64,000 nucleotides of DNA, taken from assembly GCF_900168065.1 (NCBI RefSeq), contig NZ_FUZZ01000001.1, positions 2,104,623 to 2,168,622 of the forward strand, given 5' to 3'. The stretch comes from Chitinophaga ginsengisegetis (GTDB lineage Bacteria; Bacteroidota; Bacteroidia; Chitinophagales; Chitinophagaceae). Positions 55,361 through 64,000 of the stretch are shown here, piece after piece. The notes under the pieces are model-generated. The model ran no database searches and was not told the origin of the DNA. It saw only the letters and a list, made by a program, of their open reading frames with translations. How positions within the stretch are numbered: the first letter of the stretch is position 1; each line of letters opens with the position of its first letter. The position numbers and the translations under genes are program-made.

Positions 55361-56038
55361 ATGAAAATAATACTGTTATCAGCGCTCCTGTGGACCATTT
55401 CCGGTCAGCTATCCGCCCAGAAAATACCGGTTAACAAATACGGCCTCGCAGTATTGAGTACCCGGCAGCAATATGACCAACTGGTAAAGGCCGACAGCAA
55501 CCAGCTGCTCGTTGACCTGGAAAAGTATATACCGGGTATTAAAAAAGATGTGCGTTACGCCACTACCAATAACTTCACCAAACAACAACTCTATACCCGC
55601 ACGGATATTTATCTCCGGCTGCCGGCAGCGAAAGCCCTCAAAGCCGTGCAGGAAGCCCTGCGCAAAAAAGGATACGGCCTGCTCATTTACGATGCCTACC
55701 GTCCTTATCATGTAACGGAAACGATGTTTAAAATAGTACCCAACGACCTCTATGCGGCAGATCCCCGCAAAGGATCGGGGCACAACCGCGGCGTGGCAAT
55801 AGACCTCAGTATGATAAACCTGAAAACAAATAAGCCCGTGGCAATGCCTACGGACTTTGATGATTTTACCACAAAAGCACATGAAAACTACACCCCGCCG
55901 GACCCGGCAATAGCGGCCAACCGCAAGTTGTTAAGAGATACCATGAAGCAACATGGCTTTAAAGGAAGTTCTACAGAATGGTGGCACTTCTATCTGCCGG
56001 ATTATAAAAAATACCCGCTGATGGATATCTTCTTTTAA
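55361..56038 (+). CDS. D-alanyl-D-alanine dipeptidase (VanX/M15 type)
   Basis: A 225-residue zinc peptidase with a signal peptide (MKIILLSALLWTISGQLSA), therefore periplasmic. The zinc motif GSGHNRGVAIDLSM (S-x-H-x6-D pattern) is near residue 145 and EWWHFYLPD near 208 supplies the second histidine and catalytic Glu. It may recycle cell-wall D-Ala-D-Ala; no vancomycin resistance genes (vanH, vanA) are near. The start at 55361 is preferred to an upstream ATG (55256) that would precede the signal peptide. TAATTTTC lies upstream as a near-consensus promoter. Confidence 0.9.
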   Translation: MKIILLSALLWTISGQLSAQKIPVNKYGLAVLSTRQQYDQLVKADSNQLLVDLEKYIPGIKKDVRYATTNNFTKQQLYTRTDIYLRLPAAKALKAVQEALRKKGYGLLIYDAYRPYHVTETMFKIVPNDLYAADPRKGSGHNRGVAIDLSMINLKTNKPVAMPTDFDDFTTKAHENYTPPDPAIAANRKLLRDTMKQHGFKGSSTEWWHFYLPDYKKYPLMDIFF

Positions 56039-56040
56039 GA

Positions 56041-56430
56041 TTATGGAATTGTTACGGTATCCACCCGGTTGGGAATCCCCTGCCACTTTAAATAGTAGGT
56101 GCCGTTATCAGCAGGTACAAAAGAATAAGTTTTGGTTTGTGTAGTGAATGCCTGGGTGCAAGCAGTGCAGGTGTTGTACAGGTATTCCGCCTTTAGCAAT
56201 ACAGTATCTTTGTCCCTTACCTCCACAATCTTGTTAATAGTGTAACAGGAATTAGGGAAAGTGCAGCTTACATCATAAAAAACACCATTCTGCCCCCTTG
56301 CCTCGTTAGTGGATTTACCCATGTATTTCGCGCCGCCAATATCAGCCCATCCATACTGGGAGCAATTGTCCCCGTCTTTGGTGCAGCCGGCAAAAAATAA
56401 AATGGTCAGGAGTAGGGTAATTGTTCTCAT
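56041..56430 (-). CDS. Hypothetical small lipoprotein
   Basis: A 129-residue protein of unknown function with a lipoprotein signal (MRTITLLLTILFFAGC, cysteine 16). The mature part has eight or so cysteines in pairs (DNCSQYG, DVSCTFPNSCY, YNTCTACTQAF), which may form disulfides in the periplasm. It ends two bases from the convergent dipeptidase gene and follows the leu operon, separated by a terminator. Confidence 0.72.
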   Translation of the reverse strand: MRTITLLLTILFFAGCTKDGDNCSQYGWADIGGAKYMGKSTNEARGQNGVFYDVSCTFPNSCYTINKIVEVRDKDTVLLKAEYLYNTCTACTQAFTTQTKTYSFVPADNGTYYLKWQGIPNRVDTVTIP

Positions 56431-56477
56431 CAGGGAAAATGTTTCACCTGTAGAACGAAGGGGCGGAGGAAAAGTTA

Positions 56478-56510
56478 CAAAGCGAAGGGGAAGGGCTCCC
56501 CTTCGCTGTT
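56478..56510 (-). terminator. Terminator of the leu operon
   Basis: AGCGAAGGGG (56481-56490) and CCCCTTCGCT (56498-56507) form a perfect 10-bp stem with a seven-base loop, seven bases after leuA reading leftwards, followed by a short T run. Confidence 0.7.
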
Positions 56511-56514
56511 ATAT

Positions 56515-58020
56515 TTAATATATCTTGTTCAACGCGTCTACATAAGCATGCACAGAGGCATTCACGATATCAGTAGAAATACCGAAACCGTAGTACGACT
56601 GGCCGTTATGTTTTACGCGCATATTTACTTTACTCACATCGTCGCTGCCGCCGCGCATGGATTGAATATTAAATTCATCCAGCTCAATATCATCTTTAAT
56701 AATATCGTGGATAGCGTTGATGGTGGCATTAACGGGGCCATTACCGGCAGCACTGGCTTCTTTTTCTTCGCCATTGATACGCAGTTTAACGGTAGCCATC
56801 GGGCGGAGCGGATCGCCGCAAACCACCTGCAGTAAGGTTACCTTGATGGCATTGTCGCCATAGGTTTTGGCATCGCCGTCGCCCATCAGTTCCAGCAAAT
56901 CGGCATCGTTGATTTCTTTTTTGGTATCCGCCATCAGCAGGAAGCGTTGGTACACTTCGTCGATGTTGACTCTTTCCAGGTTGTATCCCAGGCGCGACAG
57001 GTGATGCTTCAGAGCATGACGGCCGCTGCGGGCAGTGAGGATAATGGAGTTGGAGTTGATCCCTACATCTTCCGGGTTCAGGATTTCGTAGTTTTCGCGG
57101 TGTTTCAGTACGCCATCCTGGTGGATGCCGGAGCTGTGTGCAAATGCGTTGCGGCCTACAATGGCTTTGTTGGGCTGTACCGGCATGTGCATCATGGTTT
57201 CCACGAGATTACTGATTTCGTAGATTCCTTTTGAGTTGATCTGGGTGTGATAACCCAGCGCATGATGCGTTTTCAGGATCATGGCCACTTCTTCCAGCGA
57301 GGTGTTACCGGCGCGTTCACCAATACCATTGATGGTACATTCCACCTGGCGGGCGCCGTTGATAATACCTGCAATGGTATTGGCAGTAGCTAAACCGAGG
57401 TCGTTATGACAGTGAACGGAGATGATCGCTTTATCGATATTGGAAACGTGGTCTACGAGGTACTTGATTTTTGCGCCATACTGGTCGGGCAGGCAGTAAC
57501 CGTTGGTATCGGGGATGTTCACGGTGGTAGCACCGGCTGCAATCACGGCTTCGATCATGCGGGCCAGGTATTCATTGTCTGCGCGGCCGGCATCTTCTGC
57601 ATAAAATTCCACATCATCGGTGAACTTGCGGGCGTAGGATACAGCGGCTACTGCACGTTGTAAAATTTCGTCGCGGGTGCTGTTGAATTTATACTTGATG
57701 TGCATATCGGAAGAACCGATACCGGTATGGATACGCTTGCGTTTTGCGAAGCGCAGGGCATCCGCGGCAGCGTCGATATCTTTATTATTGGCACGGGTAA
57801 GTGCGCAGATCACGGGCTCTGTAACCGCTTTGGAAATTTCCACCACGCTCTGGAAGTCGCCCGGACTTGAAATCGGGAAACCTGCTTCGATGATATCTAC
57901 GCCTAATGCTTCGAGTTTTTTAGCTACTTCAATTTTTTCAACGGTTGTCAGCTGACAGCCGGGGACCTGTTCTCCATCACGCAAGGTGGTATCAAAGACG
58001 TATACACGATTTTTATCCAT
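56515..58020 (-). CDS. leuA: 2-isopropylmalate synthase
   Basis: First committed leucine enzyme: condenses acetyl-CoA with 2-ketoisovalerate. The 501 residues have the catalytic TIM barrel ([18 protein letters not shown] at the start, [18 protein letters not shown] near 200, [15 protein letters not shown] near 235) and a C-terminal regulatory domain ([15 protein letters not shown] near 420), so leucine feedback is expected. It is the last gene of the operon. Confidence 0.96.
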   Translation of the reverse strand: MDKNRVYVFDTTLRDGEQVPGCQLTTVEKIEVAKKLEALGVDIIEAGFPISSPGDFQSVVEISKAVTEPVICALTRANNKDIDAAADALRFAKRKRIHTGIGSSDMHIKYKFNSTRDEILQRAVAAVSYARKFTDDVEFYAEDAGRADNEYLARMIEAVIAAGATTVNIPDTNGYCLPDQYGAKIKYLVDHVSNIDKAIISVHCHNDLGLATANTIAGIINGARQVECTINGIGERAGNTSLEEVAMILKTHHALGYHTQINSKGIYEISNLVETMMHMPVQPNKAIVGRNAFAHSSGIHQDGVLKHRENYEILNPEDVGINSNSIILTARSGRHALKHHLSRLGYNLERVNIDEVYQRFLLMADTKKEINDADLLELMGDGDAKTYGDNAIKVTLLQVVCGDPLRPMATVKLRINGEEKEASAAGNGPVNATINAIHDIIKDDIELDEFNIQSMRGGSDDVSKVNMRVKHNGQSYYGFGISTDIVNASVHAYVDALNKIY

Positions 58021-58046
58021 GATAGTGTAATAATTTTATTGAATGA

Positions 58047-59126
58047 TTAATTCAGATTCTCTAATACTTTGGCGCCCATAGCGTCGGTGCCCATAATGAA
58101 ATCGTTCACGGTGTGTTTGTTGGCGATGTCCATTGTTCTGTAACCTTGTCTGAGGGTAGCCTCCACCGCTTTGATCACGCGTTGTGATTCTGTTTTCAGA
58201 CCAAAGGAAATATCCAGCATGAGGGCAGCAGATAAGATAGAAGCCAGCGGGTTAGCAATACCTTTACCGGCAATATCATGTGCAGATCCGTGGATAGGCT
58301 CAAAGAAACCGGTGCTGTCGCCGATAGAGGCAGATGCCAGCATCCCCATAGAACCGGCGATCTGTGAAGCTTCATCCGTAAGGATATCGCCAAACAGGTT
58401 ACCGGTAACTACTACATCAAAGCGTTTAGGATCTTTGATCAGCTGCATGGCCGCGTTGTCAATAAACATATGTTCTGTTTCCACATCAGGATATTCTTTG
58501 GCTACTTCCTGTACTACTTCTCTCCACAGACGGCTTGCTTCCAGTACGTTTGCTTTATCCACAGAGCACAGCTTTTTGCGGCGGGTGCGTGCTGCTTCAT
58601 AGGCTTTACGGGCAATACGCTCTACTTCATAACGGTGGTAGATCATCAGGTCAGACGCCGTATTACGGTCGGCAGTCCTGATCTTTTCACCGAAGTACAC
58701 ATCGCCGGTCAGCTCACGGAAAAAGAGAATATCTGAACCGCGTAAAATTTCCGGTTTGATGCTGGATGCTTCCAGCAGTTCATCAAATAACTTTATCGGG
58801 CGGAGGTTGGCATACAATCCCAGTTCTTTCCTGATTTTCAGCAAACCTTGTTCTGGTCTTACTTTCAGGGTAGGATCGTTATCGTATTTAGCATGACCGA
58901 TAGCGCCGAACAGGATAGCATCGGAGTTCCTTGCCTTCTGCAGTGTTTCTTCAGGCAGCGGATCACCGGTAGCTTCAATGGCTACGTGGCCCATGATTCC
59001 TTCTTCGAAGGTAAAAGTGTGATGATAATTTTTGGCTATTGTTGTCAGCACTTTTTGTCCCCATGCGGTCACTTCCTGTCCGATCCCATCTCCGGGTATA
59101 ACTAGTATTTTCTTCTCAACGCCCAT
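58047..59126 (-). CDS. leuB: 3-isopropylmalate dehydrogenase
   Basis: LeuB oxidises and decarboxylates 3-isopropylmalate with NAD. The 359 residues contain IPGDGIGQEV near residue 10, LRPIKLFDELLEASSIKPE near 105, the divalent-metal site in FGDILTDEASQIAGSMGMLASASIG near 250 and EPIHGSAHDIAGKGIANP near 282. It lies 38 bp after leuD and 26 bp before leuA. Confidence 0.96.
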   Translation of the reverse strand: MGVEKKILVIPGDGIGQEVTAWGQKVLTTIAKNYHHTFTFEEGIMGHVAIEATGDPLPEETLQKARNSDAILFGAIGHAKYDNDPTLKVRPEQGLLKIRKELGLYANLRPIKLFDELLEASSIKPEILRGSDILFFRELTGDVYFGEKIRTADRNTASDLMIYHRYEVERIARKAYEAARTRRKKLCSVDKANVLEASRLWREVVQEVAKEYPDVETEHMFIDNAAMQLIKDPKRFDVVVTGNLFGDILTDEASQIAGSMGMLASASIGDSTGFFEPIHGSAHDIAGKGIANPLASILSAALMLDISFGLKTESQRVIKAVEATLRQGYRTMDIANKHTVNDFIMGTDAMGAKVLENLN

Positions 59127-59164
59127 ATATGTGTGTAGCTTTTAGTATTTAGCTTTTTTGATGA

Positions 59165-59764
59165 TTAGAAATTATATGTTCTTGTGGTTTCGTATTGTTC
59201 AATTTCTTTACGGAGGCTCAGCAGGTAATCGATATCATCATAGCCGTTGAGCAGGCATGTTTTTTTGTACTGGTTGATATCGAAGTTTTCTTTTTCGCCG
59301 GTGCTCACAATTTTTATGAACTGGTTTTCCAGGTCTACTTCCAGTTGGGCTTTAGGATCGGCTTCTATGGCTTTAAAGATCCGGTCCAGAAAATCTTCCG
59401 ATACCTGGATGGGTAAAATGAAGGTGTTGAGGGCGTTATTTTTAAAGATGTCTGCGAAGAAGCTGCTCACTACTACTTTAAACCCGGCATCAGCAATAGC
59501 CCAGGCAGCGTGTTCACGGGAGGAGCCGCAACCAAAGTTTTTGCCGCCTACCAGGATCTGGCCACTGTAGATGGGGTTGTTCATCACAAAATCCGCCTTC
59601 GGTGTATTATCTGCTTCATAGCGCCAGTCACGGAACAGGTTTTCACCAAAACCTTCCCGGGTGGTAGCTTTCAGAAAGCGTGCCGGGATGATCTGGTCTG
59701 TATCTATATTTTCGATGGGTACAGGTACCGCAGATGAAACGAGGTGTTGAAATATTTTACTCAT
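59165..59764 (-). CDS. leuD: 3-isopropylmalate dehydratase small subunit
   Basis: The swivel subunit of isopropylmalate isomerase, partner of LeuC. The 199 residues include [15 protein letters not shown] near residue 18 and [19 protein letters not shown] near 72, the substrate-binding loop. It is separated from leuC by a methyltransferase gene, which is unusual, and 14 bp separate it from that gene. Confidence 0.96.
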   Translation of the reverse strand: MSKIFQHLVSSAVPVPIENIDTDQIIPARFLKATTREGFGENLFRDWRYEADNTPKADFVMNNPIYSGQILVGGKNFGCGSSREHAAWAIADAGFKVVVSSFFADIFKNNALNTFILPIQVSEDFLDRIFKAIEADPKAQLEVDLENQFIKIVSTGEKENFDINQYKKTCLLNGYDDIDYLLSLRKEIEQYETTRTYNF

Positions 59765-59778
59765 AGTGATTTTACAGT

Positions 59779-60528
59779 TTAAATTTTTGTGGCGGCCACT
59801 CTCAGGCGCACATAATCCGCATACAATTCGCCGTTCTTCATCAGGTGTGGCGCCAGTTCATGTTGCACCTGCTGCAGGATAGCGCCTTTGTCCTGTTCCG
59901 GTACACCGGCAAAAAAATGAGCGCCAAACATCTCCAGCCAGTCGCTGATACCCGTTTCCGGGTCCACCAGTTTGGAAGGGCGGTCAAAAAAATGCACCCT
60001 GTCTATTTTAAAGCCTTCCTTTTCCAGCAGGGTAGTATATTCTGCGGGAGAAGGGAAATACCAGAATGGTTCGTAGGTATAACCCCGCTGCTGCATGGCT
60101 TTTTCCAGGTAAGTAAGGATCTGCTGCACATTGCCTTTGCCGCCCATTTCTATCACCAGTCTGCCGCCTTTCTTCAGCTGTGCATACATCCGGCTGATGG
60201 CCTTTTCCTTTTCCCGCACCCAGTGGAGGGTAGCGTTGGAGAAGATACCGTCGAACTGCTGTGGCAGGGAAAAGGTAGTTGCGTCGCCTACTTCAAAAGA
60301 GATGCCAGAGAAATGTTCGCGGGCGCTGCTTATCATGGCGGCGGAAGCATCTATCCCGGTTACGGTGGCGCCTTTTTGCGCCAGCTGCGCGGTGAGTTCA
60401 CCGGTGCCGCAACCCAGGTCCAGGATACTTTCCCCTGATTGTGGCTGCAGCCAGTCGATCAGGCTGTTGCCATATTCAAACACGAAGGCGTGTTTTTCTT
60501 TGTATAAGTCAGCGTTCCATTGATCCAT
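59779..60528 (-). CDS. Class I SAM-dependent methyltransferase (trans-aconitate methyltransferase-like)
   Basis: A 249-residue Rossmann-fold methyltransferase. [19 protein letters not shown] near residue 35 binds SAM, followed by [17 protein letters not shown] and the [13 protein letters not shown] acidic loop near 92. The overall pattern resembles trans-aconitate 2-methyltransferases (Tam/Tmt1). The gene sits between leuC and leuD; the yeast relative Tmt1 methylates isopropylmalate, so a leucine-pathway acid is a plausible substrate. That substrate is inferred, not shown. Confidence 0.86.
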   Translation of the reverse strand: MDQWNADLYKEKHAFVFEYGNSLIDWLQPQSGESILDLGCGTGELTAQLAQKGATVTGIDASAAMISSAREHFSGISFEVGDATTFSLPQQFDGIFSNATLHWVREKEKAISRMYAQLKKGGRLVIEMGGKGNVQQILTYLEKAMQQRGYTYEPFWYFPSPAEYTTLLEKEGFKIDRVHFFDRPSKLVDPETGISDWLEMFGAHFFAGVPEQDKGAILQQVQHELAPHLMKNGELYADYVRLRVAATKI

Positions 60529-60560
60529 TGCTTTCGGCTTTAACTGGTTCTTCTTGTTAA

Positions 60561-61964
60561 CTATTGTCCTAACAATTCCCTTACATCTGTAACCTTGCCC
60601 GTAATGGCTGCTGCGGCCGCAGTGAGCGGGCTGGCCAGGAAGGTGCGGGCGTTGGGACCCTGACGGCCTTCGAAGTTACGGTTGGAGGTAGAAATGCAGT
60701 ACATACCGGCAGGCACTTTGTCTTCGTTCATGGCCAGGCAGGCGGAGCAACCTGGTTCACGCAGCTGGAAACCGGCTTCGGCAAATATTTTGTCGATGCC
60801 TTCTTCCATTGCCTGGGCTTCTACCTGTTTGGAGCCCGGAACGATCCATACCACTACGTCATCTGCTTTATGTTTGCCTTTCACAAAATCTGCTACAAGG
60901 CGTAAATCTTCAATACGGGAGTTGGTGCAGCTGCCAATGAATACATAATCCACTTTTTTGCCCAGCAGTTCAGCGCCGGGTTGCAGGTCCATATACTCAA
61001 GCGATTTTTTGAAAGAAGGTCTTTCTTTCTCGTCGAGCTGCTCCAGTGAAGGGATGTGGCGGGTAACGCCCATGCCCATACCGGGGTTGGTGCCATAAGT
61101 GATTTGTGGTTCTATATCGGCGGCGTCAAAGGTGAGCACCTGGTCAAATTCGGCGTCGCTGTCGGAGTAAAGGGTTTTCCAGTATTCCAGGGATTTATCC
61201 CAATCGGCTCCTTTAGGAGCGAACTCGCGGCCTTTGATATAATCGAACGTGATCTCGTCGGGGGCTATCAGTCCTCCGCGGGCGCCCATTTCGATGCTCA
61301 TGTTACAGATGGTCATGCGGGCCTCCATACTGAGGCGCCGGATGGCTTCCCCTGCATATTCCACAAAGTAACCGGTAGCGCCGGAAGCGGATATTTTAGA
61401 GATGATATAAAGAATGATGTCTTTAGAAAGTACGCCCTTGCCCAGTTGTCCGTTCACTTCAATCTTCATCCGCTTGGGCTTGTATTGCAAAATGCACTGG
61501 GTAGCCAGTACCTGTTCCACTTCGGAGGTACCGATACCAAAGGCAACGGCGCCAAAAGCTCCGTGGGTGCTGGTGTGGCTGTCGCCGCACACGATGGTCA
61601 TACCCGGCAGGGTGATGCCCAGCTCCGGCCCTATCACATGCACAATGCCCTGGAACCGGTGGCCCAGGCCATAAAGTTCCACGCCGAATTCAGAAGTATT
61701 CTTCGTCAGCATCTCCACCTGGCGGCGGCTCAACGCTTCCTTAATAGGCTGATCCTGGTGTAAGGTAGGTACGTTGTGATCGGCGGTAGCCCTGGTTTTA
61801 GCCGGACGGAATACGGGGATGCCACGCTTGCGGAGTCCGTCAAATGCCTGGGGACTCGTCACCTCGTGAATAAAGTGCGTGTTGATGTACACTGCATCGG
61901 GATGCCCCGGCTTGCTCACCACTATATGGCCATCCCAGATTTTATCAAATAACGTTTTTCCCAT
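60561..61964 (-). CDS. leuC: 3-isopropylmalate dehydratase large subunit
   Basis: The 4Fe-4S subunit that isomerises 2- to 3-isopropylmalate. The 467 residues carry [31 protein letters not shown] near residue 129, [13 protein letters not shown] near 346 and the cluster cysteines CSACLAMN near 407. First gene of the leftward leu operon. GGAAGC-AAAAGG lies just before the ATG, giving one of the better ribosome-binding sites here. Confidence 0.97.
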   Translation of the reverse strand: MGKTLFDKIWDGHIVVSKPGHPDAVYINTHFIHEVTSPQAFDGLRKRGIPVFRPAKTRATADHNVPTLHQDQPIKEALSRRQVEMLTKNTSEFGVELYGLGHRFQGIVHVIGPELGITLPGMTIVCGDSHTSTHGAFGAVAFGIGTSEVEQVLATQCILQYKPKRMKIEVNGQLGKGVLSKDIILYIISKISASGATGYFVEYAGEAIRRLSMEARMTICNMSIEMGARGGLIAPDEITFDYIKGREFAPKGADWDKSLEYWKTLYSDSDAEFDQVLTFDAADIEPQITYGTNPGMGMGVTRHIPSLEQLDEKERPSFKKSLEYMDLQPGAELLGKKVDYVFIGSCTNSRIEDLRLVADFVKGKHKADDVVVWIVPGSKQVEAQAMEEGIDKIFAEAGFQLREPGCSACLAMNEDKVPAGMYCISTSNRNFEGRQGPNARTFLASPLTAAAAAITGKVTDVRELLGQ

Positions 61965-61997
61965 CCTTTTGCTTCCTTTTATAATTGTTTATACCTT

Positions 61998-62005
61998 CAA
62001 ATCTA
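61998..62005 (-). promoter_or_regulatory. leu operon promoter -7 box
   Basis: Read leftwards this is TAGATTTG, an exact TAnnTTTG match. Transcription would start near 61991 with a leader of about 25 bases, too short for a leader-peptide attenuator. Control by such attenuation is therefore unlikely. Confidence 0.55.
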
Positions 62006-62117
62006 ATGGTCCTTAATTAATTGCCATATCGCTAAATTTGCTTTAATTACAACCTTTAAACACCTCTGATATACATTAACATACTGTTTATCAATAATTT
62101 ACAAGATTTTAATAACG

Positions 62118-63671
62118 ATGCCCAACAGTCAAACTGATGCTTTATTCATATTAATAAAAACCTTAACAAAAGCAGAAAAACGCAATTTTCAGCTGGCGTT
62201 CAACAAAAACAACACCAAGGAAGACGTACTCTTTATCCAATTATTCACCACGCTGGACAAAATGAAAGAGTACGATGAAGAGCAGATACTGAAGAAAATA
62301 ACGGATATCAAAAAGCAGCAGCTGTCGAATGTAAAAGCACATCTTTACAAACACCTGTTATCCAGTTTGCGGCAGTTATATAAACAAAAGGACCCCCTGA
62401 TCGATCTGCGCGAGCAGCTGGATCATGCGCGGGTACTGTATAATAAAGGGCTGTACAACCAGAGCCTGAAGATCCTCGCCAAAGCCAAAACGATGGCACT
62501 GGAGCAGGAAGAGGTGATGCTTACCTATGAAATTGTGGAGTTTGAAAAGCTGATTGAATCGAGGCATATCACGCGGAGCCTGGAGAACCGGGCAGAGGTG
62601 CTGAGCGCCGAGTCCAGGCAGATAGAGCAGCAGCTCACCAATATCAGCCGCCTGTCTACCCTTTCCCTGCGGATGTATGGCCTGTATCTCAAACTGGGCC
62701 ACGCCCGCAACGAGCGGGACGCCGAAATGGTAAAGTCCTTTTTTGAAAGCCAGCTGCCGTCTTTACAACATGCGCACATGAGCTTTTATGAAAAGGTGTA
62801 CATGTACCAGGCATCGAGTTGGTACTACTATATTTTGCAGGACTTTGTCATGTATTACCGCTATACCCAGAAATGGGTGGACCTGTTCCGCAAATACCCC
62901 TCCCTGCAGCAAACGGATATGGACCTGTATATTAAAGCGCAGCATAATTTACTGACCGCGCATTTTTATACCTCCAACTTTGAAAAGTTCAAGACCGCCC
63001 TGCAGGACCTGGAAGAATTTATCCGGGACAACCAGGATAACTTTCACGAAAACACCCGCACCTCTGCTTTTGTATACCTGTATACTGCCAAAATAAACCG
63101 CTACTTCCTGGAAGGCACGTTCAGCCAGGGTTTGGCGATGGTGCCGGAACTCGAAACAGAGATCAGCAGGCATACCCTGAAAATAGACCAGCACCGGGTG
63201 CTGGTATTTTACTATAAGATTGCCTGCTTATACTTTGGTAGCGGTGATAACAGCAAAGCCATTGTTTATCTTAATAAAATTATCAATTTAAAAATTGGTA
63301 ACCTCCGGGCAGATATCCAGTGTTTTGCGCGAATCCTGCACCTCATTGCACATTACGAACTGGAGAATTACAGCCTGGTGGAATACCTGATCAAATCTGT
63401 TTACCATTTCATCTCAAAACACAAGGATCTTGGTTTGGTGATGGAAGAAATTATGAAATTCCTCCGCCGTTATATTTACGCCAATCCAAAAGCATTACGC
63501 AATGCTTTCGTGGACCTGAAAGACCGGCTGGAGCAGATTTCGGAAGATCCGTATGAACGCCGTTCCTTCCTTTACCTGGATATTATTTCCTGGCTGGAAA
63601 GTAAAATCGAGAGCATACCGGTGCAGGAAGTTATTCACCGGAAATTTGTGAACAAAGAAAAACGCATTTAA
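62118..63671 (+). CDS. Hypothetical helical-repeat (TPR-like) protein
   Basis: A 517-residue, apparently all-helical cytosolic protein I cannot assign. It begins with DALFILIKTLTKAEKRNFQLAF, then repeated antiparallel helix pairs of about 34-40 residues, e.g. HARVLYNKGLYNQSLKILAKAKTMALEQEE near residue 103 and later HRVLVFYYKIACLYFGSGDNSKAIVYLNKIINL near 360, like tetratricopeptide repeats. No signal peptide or enzymatic motif. Divergent from the leu operon, and 16 bp before the FMN reductase gene, which may be co-transcribed. Probably a protein-protein scaffold. Confidence 0.75.
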   Translation: MPNSQTDALFILIKTLTKAEKRNFQLAFNKNNTKEDVLFIQLFTTLDKMKEYDEEQILKKITDIKKQQLSNVKAHLYKHLLSSLRQLYKQKDPLIDLREQLDHARVLYNKGLYNQSLKILAKAKTMALEQEEVMLTYEIVEFEKLIESRHITRSLENRAEVLSAESRQIEQQLTNISRLSTLSLRMYGLYLKLGHARNERDAEMVKSFFESQLPSLQHAHMSFYEKVYMYQASSWYYYILQDFVMYYRYTQKWVDLFRKYPSLQQTDMDLYIKAQHNLLTAHFYTSNFEKFKTALQDLEEFIRDNQDNFHENTRTSAFVYLYTAKINRYFLEGTFSQGLAMVPELETEISRHTLKIDQHRVLVFYYKIACLYFGSGDNSKAIVYLNKIINLKIGNLRADIQCFARILHLIAHYELENYSLVEYLIKSVYHFISKHKDLGLVMEEIMKFLRRYIYANPKALRNAFVDLKDRLEQISEDPYERRSFLYLDIISWLESKIESIPVQEVIHRKFVNKEKRI

Positions 63672-63687
63672 ATAAATATACGAGCAT

Positions 63688-64000
63688 ATGTCTGCTGAAA
63701 AACACTATCATTTCGTTGCCATTTCCGGCAGTTTACGGAAAGGCTCCTACAACACAATGGCGCTGAAAGCACTGCAAAAACTATGTCCTTCAAACATCAC
63801 AGTAGAGCAGGTATTTTTTGATACAATACCGATGTACAATGCGGACCTGCATACCGAGCAGTTGCCGGAAGAAGTAGTGCCGCTGGTACATAAGATTAAG
63901 GAATCGGATGGGGTGATCATTGTTTCACCGGAATACAACTACTCTATACCCGGCGCCCTGAAAAACGCGATAGACGTGGTTTCCAGGCACCCCGACAAAC
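63688..64000 (+). CDS. NAD(P)H-dependent FMN reductase, N-terminal part
   Basis: Only the first 104 residues are visible; the gene continues past the window. VAISGSLRKGSYNTMALKAL (residues 10-29) is the FMN phosphate-binding loop, and VIIVSPEYNYSIPGALKNAIDVVSR near 80 is the typical flavodoxin-like segment of the NADPH-dependent FMN reductase/azoreductase family. It would reduce FMN or quinones. It starts 16 bp after the helical-repeat gene. Confidence 0.9.
   Translation, partial: MSAEKHYHFVAISGSLRKGSYNTMALKALQKLCPSNITVEQVFFDTIPMYNADLHTEQLPEEVVPLVHKIKESDGVIIVSPEYNYSIPGALKNAIDVVSRHPDK

Noticed and set aside
1..64000. tRNA, rRNA, CRISPR arrays or transposase genes
   Set aside because: Reading the gaps on both strands showed no cloverleaf ends, spaced direct repeats or transposase-like protein.

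Overview
This window is chromosomal DNA of a member of the Bacteroidota, most probably a Chitinophaga-like species (family Chitinophagaceae). The clues are many TAnnTTTG (-7) promoter boxes, few Shine-Dalgarno sequences, several families typical of the phylum (DUF4421, DUF5683, DUF4954, PorT-type beta-barrels, an SDR-type threonine dehydrogenase) and a metabolism with KDO, histidine and fucose pathways. No rRNA, tRNA, CRISPR array, prophage or transposase gene was found. Nearly all of the sequence is ordinary core and catabolic genes.

Layout: 1-3515 is the start of a very large secreted protein with Calx-beta-like repeats, read leftwards and cut by the window edge. 4033-8744 holds ahcY, pdxJ and lon. 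8967-11996 holds two outer-membrane barrels and a membrane-anchored metallophosphoesterase, all leftwards. 12427-16380 is a rightward operon: UPF0173 hydrolase, parA, parB, DUF5683 and dapB. 16532-20325 is an Rrf2 regulator followed by the sulfate-assimilation genes cysH, cysD and cysN. 20397-30331 is mixed housekeeping: threonine dehydrogenase, kdsA, a PspC protein, aconitase, an HD hydrolase, a LOG protein, DUF4421, a YfcE-like phosphoesterase, purU and a CHAD protein. 30362-36346 is a complete leftward histidine-utilisation operon (marR, hutH, hutU, hutI, hutG). 36478-47307 holds a SET-domain protein, a bestrophin, mgtE, a histidine phosphatase, an S9 peptidase, glmS, DUF4954 and tag.

From 47306 to 47529 lies a 224-bp nested inverted repeat that exactly fills the gap between two convergent stop codons. 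Beyond it, all leftwards, come an MbnH/MbnP-like pair (di-heme peroxidase plus its presumed partner protein) and an L-fucose oxidation operon: transporter, dehydrogenase, lactonase, mutarotase, hydrolase, a lipoprotein and a second dehydrogenase. 55361-56430 holds a D-Ala-D-Ala dipeptidase and a small lipoprotein. 56515-61964 is the leucine operon leuC, methyltransferase, leuD, leuB, leuA. The window ends with a helical-repeat protein and the start of an FMN reductase.

The most notable signals are the nested inverted repeat, the MbnH/MbnP-like pair, a methyltransferase built into the leucine operon, a 30-bp operator-like palindrome before the hut operon, paired GATTACG sites around the promoter before the parAB operon, and a C-rich, G-poor block before cysH. 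I did not find a clearly new multi-gene system. These are candidates based on reading the sequence, without database searches.
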